The translations under genes and the position numbers were made by a program. The notes below the pieces were generated by a model. It was given only the letters and a program-made list of their open reading frames with translations. It was not told the DNA's origin and ran no database searches. Source: Marasmius tenuissimus (lineage: Eukaryota; Basidiomycota; Agaricomycetes; Agaricales; Marasmiaceae). Taken from it: DNA of 64,000 nucleotides. Position 1 is the first letter of the stretch. The number at the start of each line of letters is the position of its first letter. Location: NCBI GenBank assembly GCA_029532415.1, contig JAQOTA010000053.1, positions 3,224,001 to 3,288,000 on the forward strand. The letters run 5' to 3'. Positions 1-11,423 of this stretch are shown here, piece by piece.

Positions 1-432
1 AATGCAGCTCCAAATGAACTCCAAACCAAACAAGACGCAGAGAACAATGTGCTTGTTTCTGGATTGGAGAGTCTACATGTCGGACACGAGGAGGAGCTTG
101 CCCCAGTCTTGGCAACTCAGAAAATCGCCACAGATGATTTGATTCCGGCCATCAGCTTGACAACGGATGTTGCCGACGACGCTGCCACTGTCGATGGCGA
201 GGATGACGACGTGTTCGCATCCCCGACGCCTTCGGTGCCTTATAAAACATTCCAATTTGCCACTAATATCGAACCATCGACGCCTCTGACAGAAGGGACA
301 GAGGGTCTGTTGCCAGGTCCCAGGAAAGGTGGCGAAGGAAAGGGGACTCATTTGATCGTAGAAGCTCTCGTAGTGAGAAAGATGTCTCTTGAGGAGGCAT
401 TTCTGGACTTTGGGGGGTTTTCGTTGACTTGA
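1..432 (+). CDS. 3' end of an unknown acidic protein (partial)
   Basis: The frame is open from the first base of the window to a TGA at 430-432, so this is probably the last exon of a gene that begins outside. The visible C-terminal part, about 143 residues, is rich in Asp, Glu, Thr and Pro, with an acidic stretch (DGEDDDVF) followed by SPTPS, and ends in LDFGGFSLT. I recognise no domain. An antisense frame over the same bases is also open, so the strand is uncertain. I prefer the plus frame because it runs in from the edge and has the low-complexity acidic composition common in disordered regions of fungal proteins. Confidence 0.4.
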   Translation, partial: NAAPNELQTKQDAENNVLVSGLESLHVGHEEELAPVLATQKIATDDLIPAISLTTDVADDAATVDGEDDDVFASPTPSVPYKTFQFATNIEPSTPLTEGTEGLLPGPRKGGEGKGTHLIVEALVVRKMSLEEAFLDFGGFSLT

Positions 433-1014
433 ACTCATTTCACACCATTTTATTCACTTATCTCATGCACACGACTGTATAACATTGATGGACTGTTTCC
501 TCATCCACATCACTGCAATCCAGCAAACTTGATCTTTTCCGGAAACTTGAATGGAAATCGCCACTTAATCAAACATCGAATGCTCGCAGGGCTCAAGCAT
601 ACAACACGCTACATGTTTCTAGAAGTTTTTACTCTTTCAAATTTCCCACTAAGCAGTCGTGCAGTAGGTTGAACACACGCGAAACACTCGTTTCTCCTTA
701 TTGTTCACGACCCAGCTTGCTTAGTTCACTCCACATTCGTTCTAGGTCCAGTCCTGCAGCCTGCTGTCTACTACAGAGGCTGTCAAAAACAAAAACGGAA
801 CCTCTTGGGCTGCCGGCGGCTGCAAAACTTCTTTCCCCATGTTCAGTCCGACCCGGAGGAGTGTCTTACTTGCCTCCGTCAGAACCATCATGATCAGAGT
901 GACTTTCCACAGTTGTGTTGTGTGTAATGGAGCGCCGGGCTATTTTGTCAAGGGCTATATAAACTCAACGACTCCCCTCCCCTCCCGTATCCCATTCCCG
1001 AACTCGCTGCTGTC
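433..1014. other. Intergenic region upstream of the P450 gene
   Basis: About 580 bases between the left-edge gene and the P450 start codon. A short open frame lies at 669-893 but shows no recognisable protein character. The only feature I can support is the TATA box near the 3' end. Confidence 0.6.
956..963 (+). promoter_or_regulatory. TATA box of the P450 gene
   Basis: TATATAAA lies 52 bases before the ATG at 1015, the right place for a TATA box with a transcription start around 985-1000. It is followed by a pyrimidine-rich stretch (cccctcccctcccg) typical of fungal core promoters. Confidence 0.6.
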
Positions 1015-3232
1015 ATGATGAACAACGGTGATAAAGCGCTTCTTGCCCTTGGTGTGGTTGTTTCGATTGCCTATGTCGCTATCACCAGGAAACGAGCCCG
1101 CCACAATATGAACGGTTTGCCAATGCCTCCTGGTCCCAAGCCTCTACCTATCGTTGGAAACATTCTGGTGAGTGTCCTCCAGCTCCTGTGGTCATAGGCT
1201 CGGATGGTTCATCTCATCGTCCCCACGCTAGGATATACCACGAGAAAAGGAATCAGAGGCGTACTTCAAGTTGGCACAAGAATTCGGTCCGTTCTGCACA
1301 TTTAAACTCACAGTCGACGCTGATCACTTCCTCGCGCTGCAGGACCCTTGGTATTCATGCAGGTATTGGGCAGGAACATTCTCGTCGTGAACGACTATGA
1401 GACTGCCAATGAACTGTTTGAGAAACGCGGTAGCAACTATTCGGATCGTAACGAGCTACCTATGATCAATGATTTGTATGGACTATTCATTCCTGGTTAT
1501 CTCGGCACTGGTACTCAGAGCCTCTTTTTTTACTTGCACAGGATGGGATGGGACTGGAGTTTTGGACATATGCCGTATGGTTAGATCCCCATCTTACCAA
1601 ACATTCCTCAAGATGTGATGCACTCACAATGGTCGATAGGTCCACGTTGGAAGGCGCATCGGACGATGTTCCACAGACAGTTCCAGCCCTCTGTGGTCTC
1701 GGCCTTTTGGCCTATTCAGCTGAAGGAAGCTCACAAACTTATTCGTCGATTGCTTTCCGATCCCGGGAATTTTATCAACCATCTACGGTAGTAAGTTTCT
1801 TCCGCCCTCCCGTGCTTCAGATCTACCTCGTTGACGGGTTTGTTCGTGTGCCACCGATATTAGCAACTCCGCTAGTACGATTATGAATGTTACCTACGGT
1901 ATCGAGATCGCGGACGAGGAAGACCACTACATCACAGTGGCCGAGACCGCCCTTGAAGGTATGGCCAAAGCCGCTCACCCGGGTGCATTCCTTGTCGACA
2001 TCTTCCCGATACGTGAGTCTCTGGAACTCGGACCCAGAGGTGGTTTCAAACTTATCCTTTGTTGTCTTGTCCAGTCAAGCACGTACCGTCGTGGTTCCCG
2101 CTCGCCGAATTCAAGAGGCGGGCCGAGCATTGGAGGGCATCAGTGATGAAGATGAGAGACGCGCCATTTGCCGTTGTCAAGTCTGCATTGGTGAGTGAAC
2201 ATTTTCCTGTCAAATAGGATGCTCAGACGGTGGCGAACAGAGGGCTGGAACCGCGTCCCCTTGTTTCGTTGCCAATCTGTTGAGTGAGATAGAGCTCAAA
2301 ACCAAGGACAGCGTGGAAAAGCTGGAGGCTGAGACGGAAACGCTGAGAAATTGTGCAGGTCTAGCCTATGCAGGTACGGACATTTCCTACACTACGATGG
2401 CACGCCACCGATCTCATCACTGTATTAGCCGGAGCTGAGAGCAGTGTGTCGGCATTGTCTTCATTTTTGCTCGCTATGGTCCTGCATCCCGAGGTTCAGG
2501 CTACAGCTCGCGAAGAACTCGATCGAGTCATCGGACGCGGCAGGCTGCCCGACTTTACTGACCGTGGTTTTCTCCCGTACATTGATGGCATTGTCAAGGA
2601 GACTCTTCGGTTCGTCCTTAAGTCTCATTATCGTCGACCCGTACCCATAGTAGATTTTCCTATGACAGATGGAGTCCCGTCGCCCCTCTTGGTCTGCCAC
2701 ATATGGTGACAAAAGATGACGAATTTCGAGGATACCATATACCTGCGGGAACAACGATCATGGGTAATACTTGGTCAGTTATTCTTCTGTGAGAGAATGA
2801 GATCTCTCGCGTCTCTAACGTATCGACCCTCGACAGGACTATTCTTCATGACCCAAACACCTTCCCCGACCCCATGACCTTCAAGCCGGAGAGGTTCCTC
2901 TCCAAGGACCCAGCTATCAATGATCCTGTCGATTGTGCATTTGGATATGGACGACGAATCTGCCCTGGAAGACTCATGGCCGAAGCACAGCTGTGGATCT
3001 CCATAGCGTGTATTCTTCATTCGTTCAACATCAGCGGCGCAGAAGACGACCAGGGACGTGGTATTCCCGTACACCCGATGTTCGCTTCAGGCATGATTTG
3101 GTGCGTCCTTCCGCGAGTGATTCATGAACCAGACTCATTCCCGTTTATAGCCATCCTCTGCCCTTCAAGTGTTCCATCATTCCACGTAGTGATCAAGCAA
3201 GAGCACTTATAGAGGAGACCACTTTGTTGTAA
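1015..3232 (+). CDS. Cytochrome P450 monooxygenase
   Basis: Heme-thiolate monooxygenase, predicted to sit in the ER membrane and hydroxylate a small lipophilic substrate using a P450 reductase partner. Splicing about ten short introns gives roughly 518 residues, the normal length. In order: an N-terminal membrane anchor (LLALGVVVSIAYVAI), a proline hinge (PMPPGPKPLP), the MGWDWSFGHMPYG segment common in agaricomycete P450s, an I-helix with AGAESS in place of the usual AG-x-D/E-TT, the ExxR motif (KETLR), PERF (FKPERF), and the heme-binding loop FGYGRRICPGR. One intron (2191 to about 2240) is placed with its acceptor just before RAGTASPCF, because nearer acceptors give a stop. The gene looks intact. 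Fungal relatives are often labelled O-methylsterigmatocystin oxidoreductase-like, but the substrate cannot be read from sequence. No partner biosynthetic genes adjoin it. Confidence 0.93.
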
Positions 3233-3419
3233 TCATTGTGTTTGCCCCAATTTCGTCCCTCTGGTTAGAATGAGTTAGTATTTATATCGCCTCTGTTCGT
3301 TCGCGCTCGTGCCTGTGTTTTGTACTTTTTTGCTATGTAATGAATGACTAATGTAACAACGATATTACAACTCTTGACTAGAATACCTGTCCAAATAAGG
3401 AGCATACGAGCAACCGCAT

Positions 3420-4482
3420 CTAACTAATGTACAGATCTCCTAGCATCTCGTCAATCGTAAGCTCCTCGTCCGTATCCAGAAATGGTGCCGCGGAATCGAC
3501 TCGTTCGAAAGGGATCGAGGGTCGGGGAAAGCTGGGTAGTGCGTCGCATGAAGGCGTCAAACTTCCGAACGTCCAGACAGCCCCAAAGCCTGCGGACCAT
3601 GGCGAAAGAGCTCCCTCCACACCATCCCGATCAAACCGAGCGCCGATAGGTGATGCATAACTCCTAGAATCGAGCTCAAACATGTACTCCATGCGAGCGG
3701 CTGTGACGGGAACGTCGACAGCCTGGTTGGGGAGTTCAAGAACTTGGGCGAATTGACCGTCGTCGAGAAAGTACGATTCAAGCAAATGATCATCTTTACT
3801 CAGGGTGGCTTGTTCTTCGTCGTCAGATTCCGAATCGTCGGAATCCGGGTCGGCAAAGAATGTATCGAGGCCCATGATTTCAGCTCTCAGCTCAGAGAGG
3901 GAACTTGCGGATGTCGAGGGCTGAATGATTCGCGTGAGAAGGGTTACGGCATGACTGGATATGGTCGGAAAAGTAGAATGCAAGTAGGCCTCCGAGCCGC
4001 GAGGGTAGTTCTCGATACCAGACTCTGACATGCCACGACGTAGTTTGTTCTTGGTGCCTCCTAAGCGACCTGGAGGGAGAAAAAAGGATGAGATATCTGA
4101 TACGGGGTGCACATGCAACGGCTTCGACCATACCTGACTTGATATAAGGACTGGAGCATTTGTCGGTCCCCGAAGCGGGTGAAACGTCTTGCTTTGAACT
4201 GGCCACAAGGGTCGATTCTTTGTGTGTCGCATTGACTCTGTGACGGTACTGCAAAGCAGTCAGGATCTGGAGGAAGACTGATCTGAGGAGTTCATCGTTC
4301 CGGCCCAGCATACTATTCTCAATCGCAGTACGAAAATCGCCTCGCATCAGGACCGCGATAAGGGAGTCGTTCTCCTCTCTGACTTTACGAAATGCGAGGA
4401 TACTGGGAGTACGGGGCAACGTAACTTGATGCGAGGTGGTTTGACGTTCAGAGAGACGTCTCGTGGCGAATGATGGAGACAT
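3420..4482 (-). CDS. Unknown acidic protein, two exons
   Basis: I do not recognise this family. Two exons are joined by a short GT-AG intron near 4070-4135. The first begins MSPSFATRRLSERQTT and contains a helical stretch (NDELLRSVFLQILTALQYRHR). The second contains an acidic serine run (DSDDSESDDEEQ), DDHLLESYFLDDGQFAQVL, and an acidic C-terminus (DEELTIDEMLGDLYIS). The start at 4482 was chosen because the upstream in-frame extension is pyrimidine-rich and reads like a 5' UTR. No membrane segment is evident in the chosen reading. The acidic/hydrophobic tail would suit an activation domain or a protein-interaction peptide, but that is inference only. It converges with the P450 gene, whose stop lies about 190 bases away. 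Confidence 0.65.
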
Positions 4483-5372
4483 GGTTTCAGCAATCCGAGA
4501 GTCCTGTGCTGGGTTTTGAAGAGCGTGTTTTTGGTTCTCAAAGAGGTGACGAATGGAGATGAATAGGGAATGAGGGGACCGTGATTCGTTAGGGGGGCTC
4601 GTATGAAGAAGAAAGGCAAAAGAAAAGACAGCGCCGGCACTGAGCAGAAAAGAGATAGAGACAGGAAGCGAGACTGCTCCCGGAGCAGAGTCTGGTGTAA
4701 AGAAGGGAAGGAAGAAAAAACACACTGGACAGGGGCGCCCTCCTCTGATTTAAGAACGGGGGTTATGGGTGCCAAGACGCGGGATGTAGAGTTGTTGGCC
4801 TCCTGGATCGGAGGTCCATGTGTGTACACTGGCTTGAGGAGTTATTTATAAAGGAGCTTTCCCGCTGTATAGGCTCGGTACCTTAGTCTTGGGGCTTCGA
4901 AGTTTCACAAAGCATGACAGTGCTGCCAGAAGGCTGAATTCCTGACCAGAATATAAGCCATCAATGTGCTTCAAGCTCAAGCCCAGGCCCAGGCCCGGGA
5001 GCCTTCCTGAGTCTCTACATAGAAGTCTACCCCTGACTAACTCTCAGCACGACTGCGTTGCGGGCACTCGCGGGTAGTCTCAGATAGTCTCCAGGGTCCT
5101 CAAACCGGATCATTGAGCTGCTACTCAAATGCCTGGATGTTGTGATCTGCACTTCGGGATCGACAGTGGCCGAGCAGGATCTGCAACATAAACACGTCCC
5201 GTACTTCAGAAGTCCTTGAACTGGTGCTTGGAGCCGGAGGGACTGAACCGCCGTGTATTACTGATCCTGGGGGATTAAAGTATGCAACCTATAGTACCGA
5301 TGATCAATAAACTAGAGTATAAAAATGATACCAGCCACAACCTGTATATCGTCCGCTATTAACCATTTGGCT
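4483..5372. other. Intergenic region of about 890 bases
   Basis: Holds the upstream region of the minus-strand gene ending at 4482. A minus-strand TATAAATA-like site sits at about 4846-4855. The remainder carries a small repetitive stretch near 4970-5000 (cccaggcccaggcccggg) but no gene I can support. A T-loop-like string near 5245 was checked for a tRNA and rejected. Confidence 0.5.
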
Positions 5373-7398
5373 TCACATGATGACACACTTCTGATTGGGG
5401 TCAACACCCATCTCGATTAACTGCTCTTCCATCGCTTCCTTCTCGCTTTGCTTGAGCTTGTCCCGTGATTCAATAGGGAACCAGTCCGACATGAAGTTGA
5501 GAAGTGCCCAATCGACGTTCGCTGTAAAGGGAGAAGAGCAAATTGTCAAATCGAGTGCGCCCGGAGGAAACGGGTGGCTACTCACATCTGTCCGCAACAA
5601 GTACAGTCGGCGCCCTACACATCGGACAATCGCCCTGTCCTCTCTTCTGCATCTTGACTAAACAACGTACACAGAAGAGATGGCCACAGTTGAGTCTGAT
5701 AGGCTTGAACGCAATGTTCGTGCATATGACGCATGCGTAGTCGTCAATGTGGGGGATGACTGGTAGTAGCGTCTCCCCCATAGCTTGAACGAGAATACGC
5801 GGGAGTGAGGAAAAGGCATACGTCACCGCGGGCGTACCCATAATCGTGACGGCCTTGCTGTTTGGGGTGGCGGAATCCAATCGCAAGTCGTGAAAGTCAC
5901 TGAGTTGCACTTCGGGGAAAAGCATCTTTGCAAGACGTTCTTGGTACCCAAACATAGATGAATCCCTCGAGGTAGGGCTTGAGTTGATATCAGGAAGCCT
6001 CAGTGAGGTCCGCTTCGCGTGTTTCTTGAGAATCTTCCGTATAGCCTCAGCGTTGGCGTTCTGGAACTATTCGGTGTTTGAGTAAAGGTGAAGGCTTCTA
6101 CTAGATTGTGTACGCACTTTCTTGATGTTCAAAATGAACATGTTAAGTTCAAGAAACGTCTGGAGGGCGTCCCGACTCTGCTTCAACTTGAGCTCCCGGC
6201 CATCACTCAACCCACGTTGAGTCACTCTTTCCGCGAACGCCTTCAGCCGCCTCTCGCTCTCCTCGAGTGAATGTTCCCCCCGGTGAACTTCGCTCACGTT
6301 CTCGAAGACTTCAGCCTCCACGTAGAGCTGCAGAATCTCTCGCCAAGAATACAAGTCACTCTGGGAGCACGAAGCGTCAGCACAACTCGGTTGGGTGCCA
6401 GTGTTGGACTTACCTTGTTCGTTGTTGAGGGTGACCGGATTGTTCCGGGATGAGAGAGGATGGAGTGTGCGCGATAGGAATGTCCCGAAGATACTGGTCT
6501 AGCAGTATTCCCTATGTCCCTTGCCAATGTTTTCAGAGTCTCGACATAATTTCCGTGAAGAGTGAGAAGGTGATCCGAAATCTGTAAAAGAGCTGTGGAG
6601 AGTAGCTGGAAGAAGGCGGTATCTGAGGCGAGGGGTATAATGATTTCCTGTGGCTCAGAATGTGTGGTGGGGGTCCTGGTAGTGTATAGAGAACCACTGA
6701 GGGGGTTTTAGGACACAACAAACGAGGGACTGATAACGATGCTTACCCAGGTAATTCTTTTTCGTTGACTGCAGACGACGATGACGATGGCGACGCTCGT
6801 CGCTGCAATGCCCATATGAGTCCCATATTCCTTTTCCTTGAGTCTTGGGTATACTCCGTGGTCTCCTCAGCTCCTGCTCCAGTATCATCGGCCTCCTCGT
6901 CGTCTTCAGGCGTGACTGATAGTGAGCTGTCATCCGGCGAAGGTGAATGATTAGAGTCGGGTGAGCGACTTCCCAGTCGATTAGGTGAAGGGGGAGGCGT
7001 TATCCACACGCGCAGCCTGGGTTCGATCGTTCCCGACGCACTGTTGACCTCGTAGACGATCCTGGGATGGCTGTAACACGATCGACCATGCTCATCGTCA
7101 AGCTCAATGTCCTCTGTTATACACTCCTTTTCTTTCCCTTTTCCTTCTCGATCAACTTCTTCCCGCACTCTCTCCTCCAATAACTCCTGCAGCACGTTCG
7201 GACTTAGACCGAGCAAGTTCAATTCTGATACCACTTGGTTGATGAGCTTCTTGAGCTACGTAAAGGGACAGCGCCGGTAAGGAAAGTGGAAGGAAATGCA
7301 TTGGGCCGTTCACTCACCTGTCTGTATTGGATCGCATTCTCCCTGAGTTCGGGCGGAAGGTCGAGTAGAAGTTTCGCAAAGGTCTTGGAAAAATGCAT
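5373..7398 (-). CDS. SPX-RING E3 ubiquitin ligase (Pqr1/NLA-like)
   Basis: Predicted phosphate-sensing ubiquitin ligase. SPX domains bind inositol pyrophosphates. Fungal (S. pombe Pqr1) and plant (NLA) proteins with this architecture target phosphate transporters or control phosphate uptake. Splicing gives about 570 residues. The protein begins MHFSKTFAKLLLDLPPELR and continues into a long SPX domain split by an acidic, serine-rich insert. It includes ELNMFILNIKKFQNANAEAI and ends with the basic helix RKILKKHAK, which supplies the lysines of the ligand site. A C3HC4 RING follows near the end: CVICTNI, CGHLFCVRC, CPMC. The last exon ends in Cys-Val-Ile-Met, a textbook CaaX sequence, which would suggest prenylation and membrane anchoring. 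The start at 7398 gives the expected SPX N-terminus. About six exons. Confidence 0.9.
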
Positions 7399-7752
7399 TT
7401 GCTAAGAGCCGGCTTTCTATATTGGGTATGTTCATGAACGTTTGTCGTTATCTTGACTCTGATTGGCTGTTGCAGGTTCAGTCCTTCTAACGTACCGTGG
7501 GAGGCATGAAGACTGCCTTTCGCGACCAACTTGAGTTTATAAGGAGGAAGGGATAAAAACGTTCGTCCCGGCAGGAACATCGAAATGACAATAAAGGGGC
7601 TATACTACTATTCCAGACATTCTCTAAAAAGTATTGGCTATAAGTAATTTTCCGTCATGATGGGTTCATTGGTATGGCGTATTTATAACTCATTCGATGA
7701 GCCTATGGGCGCGAGATCAGAAAATGTGGTACGAGGGCGGTCAAAGTACTAC
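7399..7752. other. Intergenic region between two minus-strand genes
   Basis: About 350 bases between the methyltransferase stop and the SPX-RING start. It must hold the terminator of the first and the promoter of the second. I see no gene or clear regulatory motif. Confidence 0.5.
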
Positions 7753-9426
7753 TTACAGAGGCTCCTTGTCCAGCTTGACATGGATGGAAGCATGGCTGTC
7801 AATGCCCGCAACACGGTGGAACGCGTTGAGGTTTTTGTGGAGGGTGATCTGGAAGATAGAACAGCTTCCTTGTCTGTACGAAAAGTGAGTCGAGGCCCTG
7901 AAAGATCGGAGAAGTGTTCGTACCTGGAGATGATGGTAGAGTACGCGAGGAAGAAGACCCACACCCTATACCACCTTTCACCGTATTTTTCGATGACCTT
8001 GTCCTTGTTCGAGACCCAGTTCTCGTACCACCTGTGAAGGGTGGCACTGTAGTGAACGCCGAGAACGTCAATATTCTTAACCTCGAAACCGGCACTTTGG
8101 AGCTGTCGTAACGTTGAGCAGAATACAATCACGCGAAGTGGAGGGCCTTACCTGAGACACGTGCCAACCGAGAGAGCAGCTAGCATCGGCACCAGGGAAG
8201 ATATACTTGTTCATGAACAAGCCCCAGATCAAATCCTCATACTGCCAGCACTGACGGAAACCGGAAACCTGAAGGACGAAGAGACCGTCGTCGTCGAGCA
8301 AGTCGTAGATCTGCTTCAGGAACGTCTGGTATCTCCTGATTCCAACGTGTTCGGCCATCTCGAGCGAGACAATCTTGTTGAATGCACCCTTGCCCTCCTT
8401 CGCCGCGAGGTCACGGAAATCACAGCAAAGAATGCGTGCCTTGTCCTCCGAAACGCCGTTCTCCTTGATACGGTTGTTACCGAAAGCCGTTTGGTTACGA
8501 GAGAGGGTGACACCAGTCGCGTCACAGTCAAAGTTCTTCGCGGCATAGGCGACGAGAGTACCCCATCCACAACCGATGTCCAAAACCCTGTCCGTCGACT
8601 TCAACTCGGCCTTGGAGCAGATGACAGCCATCTTGTTGTCCTGGAGCTGCTCGAGCGTCTCCTTCTCATTGGGTCTGAGGATAACACCGCCGGTGTAGAT
8701 CATGCGAGGGCCCAAGAACCAGGAGTAGAAGTCGTTTCCTCGGTCGTAGTGGTCACGGACCTGGTCCTCATCCTGCTCGCGGGAGTGGGTGATGACATCG
8801 GGTATGAGGACGGTAAAAACGTATTTGAACAGCTCCATGGTGAAGTTGAACTTGGCCCAGTCGTGACGTTGCTCCATAACCTCAAGAACGTCGTCTGTCA
8901 TAAAAAGAGCACATCAGACGCGTCCATATCATGCGAGGGAAAAAAGGAGGAAATGGGGGAGTGTAAAGAATATGGAGCGACACGTACCGTTGAAGTCAAT
9001 TTTTCCCTCGAAAAACGCGTCGTGGAAGACTTGCATGGGGATTTTCTCCTTGCCATGGTAGTGCTTCTTGAGCTCCGGGTCCTTGATAGTAATGTACTCT
9101 TCGATGTCCTTGCCAGGCAATTTAACCTTCTCGTTGACACGTTGGCCGAACGTGCTCATCACGGTCCAGTATCCGACTGCGGTGGGGGCACCGGTGAGGA
9201 CGAGAAGGAACAAGTAGGTCTTGAAACCTCCACGGTTGAAGAGAGGTAGAATTCGCTTCACAACCCATGGAACGACAAGAATAAGACCTGCGAGATGCAG
9301 GTTGTTGAAGGTGCTAATGCCCTCCGCGAGACCGACGAGAGGAGCATTCTTGATGGCAGGGTAATTGGTGACTTTGGGCTCCTTGGACAACCCGTTCGCA
9401 GTCGAGCCATTGGTGATGGTCGACAT
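7753..9426 (-). CDS. Sphingolipid C9-methyltransferase
   Basis: SAM-dependent methyltransferase that adds the C9 branch methyl to the sphingadienine base of fungal glucosylceramide; it acts at the ER membrane. About 495 residues in four exons. The N-terminal part has two hydrophobic segments (LAGLILVVPWVV and TYLFLLVLTGAPTAVGYWTV), then the cyclopropane-synthase-like catalytic domain. That domain includes HYDRGNDFYSWFLG, the SAM-binding glycine motif VLDIGCGWGTLVAY, and the conserved EMAEHVG and YEDLIWGLFMNKYIFPGAD segments. The C-terminal exons (HYSATLHRWYENW) complete the fold. The last codon before the stop at 7753 follows HVKLDKEPL. A long antisense frame across this gene is a compositional shadow. 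Confidence 0.93.
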
Positions 9427-9752
9427 GGTTCGAGTTCAAGGAAAAGCTGAAGAAAAGACACGTCAAAAAAAGACTTATTATACGATTTCGGCAATCTAAT
9501 TATCTTATCTCGAATTCCTTCCCACGCAACTTCGTCTAAAGATTGAATTCGTTGTGATAGCTGGCATGGATGGAGCGAGCTGTAGAAATATAAACGGATC
9601 GCTAAAAAAATAAGAACATCTGGCCATATTTCGCAAATCCCCAAGCAAACTCTAGTTTTGCTGGCCTTGCTCTGCGCCGTGCCCGCGTAGATTACTTTTA
9701 TTTTTGGACAATTCAAATTTACGCAGGCTCGAGTTCTGGTTAGGGTTACACG
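9427..9752. other. Divergent promoter region, C9-methyltransferase/YIF1
   Basis: About 325 bases between two divergent start codons. A TTAGGGTTA telobox-like string sits at about 9740-9748, just upstream of the YIF1 ATG. No gene is seen here. Confidence 0.5.
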
Positions 9753-11087
9753 ATGGCTTCACCTCCACCACTTCGACATCCGGTCCCAACCCATCCAGCC
9801 TACATTCCTGAGCCTCCTGCTACGCCAGTCTCACCGGACGGCTACCAGAGATATGCGTCCTCTCCGAATCCTCAGCAACAACAGCATCAGCACCACCAAC
9901 ATCAACAACAGCAACAACAACATTCTCAGCACCAGCAATACACATCTCCTGTCTACGCCCAACAGAATGCTCCCATGTACATGACTTCGCCCTTTCAGCA
10001 CAATCAACACCCGAATGCGCCCAACGGTCACGGTTCTGGCCCTCAGAATCAGTATCAGCAGGGCCCACCGCAGCAGTCCTTCGTTCCTCAACCGGACTTT
10101 GCAGCTTGGGGAATCAACGATGCGACTACCCAGTTCGGTATGCAGCTGGGAAGTAGCGCGGTGGCCGCTGGTCAGGAATATGTCCAGAAAAACGTGTGTA
10201 TCTCGTTTGGTTTCTCTCTTTTGGCTATGGCTCACGTCCAGTCTAGTTCGGCGGAGTAATACCTATTCGCAGCATAAAGCAGCATTTCAACGTGTCCAAC
10301 TCCTACGTTTTGCGCAAACTTCAGTTGATTGTATTCCCTTGGAATCACAGAACATGGTCTCGTCGGGTCCTTAGGCAGGAAAACGGGCACCAGGAATGGC
10401 AGAGTCCAAGAGAAGACGTGAACAGTCCAGACTTGTACATTCCTCGTAAGTGTGTCCTCATATTTCCTGTCGCTGGGGACTTATCATGTTCTCTTCCAGT
10501 CATGGCCTTCGTAACTTATGTCCTCGTGTCTGCCTTCAACTCTGGTCTCAACGCGCGTTTTCATCCGAGAGTAAGCTGTGCGGAATATCTCCCTATGAGA
10601 ATCAATTTGACACGTTTATATCAGGTCCTGGGCGAGTCTGCCTCATCTGCTCTCGGGGTCGTTATCGTTGATTTCCTCTTCGTCTATGTTTGCTGTTACC
10701 TCCTCAACGTCCAAGGATCCGGACAAGCGGTCGATATTCTTGCTTATACCGGTTACAAGTTTGTCGGGTACGTATCCCTCAGTCCTGCGACTTCGTACCG
10801 AAATCTCATGAATCAAACTTGTCTCCAGAGTAATATTCACAATCCTATCGAATTACCTCAACCTCACCACTAGCAACACCGTCTATTACCTCGTTTTCCT
10901 ATACTTTTTCTTGGCCAACGCCCTATTCCTCCTCAGATCACTGAGATCTTTGGTTCTCCCGGACTCCTCCAGCCCCGGAAATTCGACAGCGACTGTTAGT
11001 CCGGCAAACAGGAGACGGAGAATCAGTTTCTTGTTCTTGGAGGCGGTCTGTCAGATCGTGTACATGTTCTGGTTGGTCCGCGTTTGA
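9753..11087 (+). CDS. YIF1: Yif1-family ER-Golgi transport protein
   Basis: Yif1 partners Yip1 in the ER and Golgi membranes and is needed for COPII vesicle traffic. About 330 residues in five or six exons. The cytosolic N-terminus is low complexity: a Pro-rich start, then a Gln/His tract (residues about 40-68), then the conserved FAAWGINDATTQFGMQLGSSA segment that opens the family domain. It continues with VLRKLQLIVFPW and SPDLYIPLMAFVTYVLVSA, then several transmembrane helices (VVIVDFLFVYVCCYLL, YYLVFLYFFLANALFLLRSL) and a short C-terminal helix ending YMFWLVRV. The stop at 11085-11087 is reached only after splicing. The exon ending at FHPR joins VLGESASS across a clean GT-AG intron. Confidence 0.92.
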
Positions 11088-11423
11088 GGATGCTAGAGTC
11101 GATGTTCGCCCGAGGTTTTTTGTTAGATTCGTGGAAGGGAGGAAGGACACTTCGGCTTACTTCGTAGTATTATTTCCATGTAAAGAAAGCAAAAAAGTAC
11201 ATATACATGACCGTAGAGTCAATACACTTCCAATGCACCGATTGCGGTAGTCTCTACAAACGACTTCATCATTTCGTGTGTTGGGGAGTACCATAGACGT
11301 AGTAAAGAACGTGGCGACACGTACGACCATTAGGGATCTGATATGTATGATGCGGGTATAAGAATCGTGAAGAGTGTACCTGGTAAGTATTATAATTGGG
11401 TGGGTTCTACGTCCCTCCGAAAA
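11088..11423. other. Convergent intergenic region YIF1/CSC1
   Basis: About 335 bases holding the 3' ends of two converging genes. I see no gene here. A short plus-strand open frame beginning at 11343 runs on into the CSC1 coding region as an antisense shadow. Confidence 0.5.

Noticed and set aside
5220..5285. A T-loop-like string (GGTTCAGTCCC) on the minus strand near 5245
   Set aside because: No matching acceptor stem, D-arm or A-box at the right distance, so not a tRNA.
8161..9249. A 362-codon open frame on the plus strand, antisense to the C9-methyltransferase
   Set aside because: It mirrors the codon structure of the real gene, has no recognisable motif and no promoter or splice context.
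9740..9748. TTAGGGTTA telomere-like string before YIF1
   Set aside because: A single copy, so not a telomere remnant; at most a telobox-type factor site, with no supporting context.
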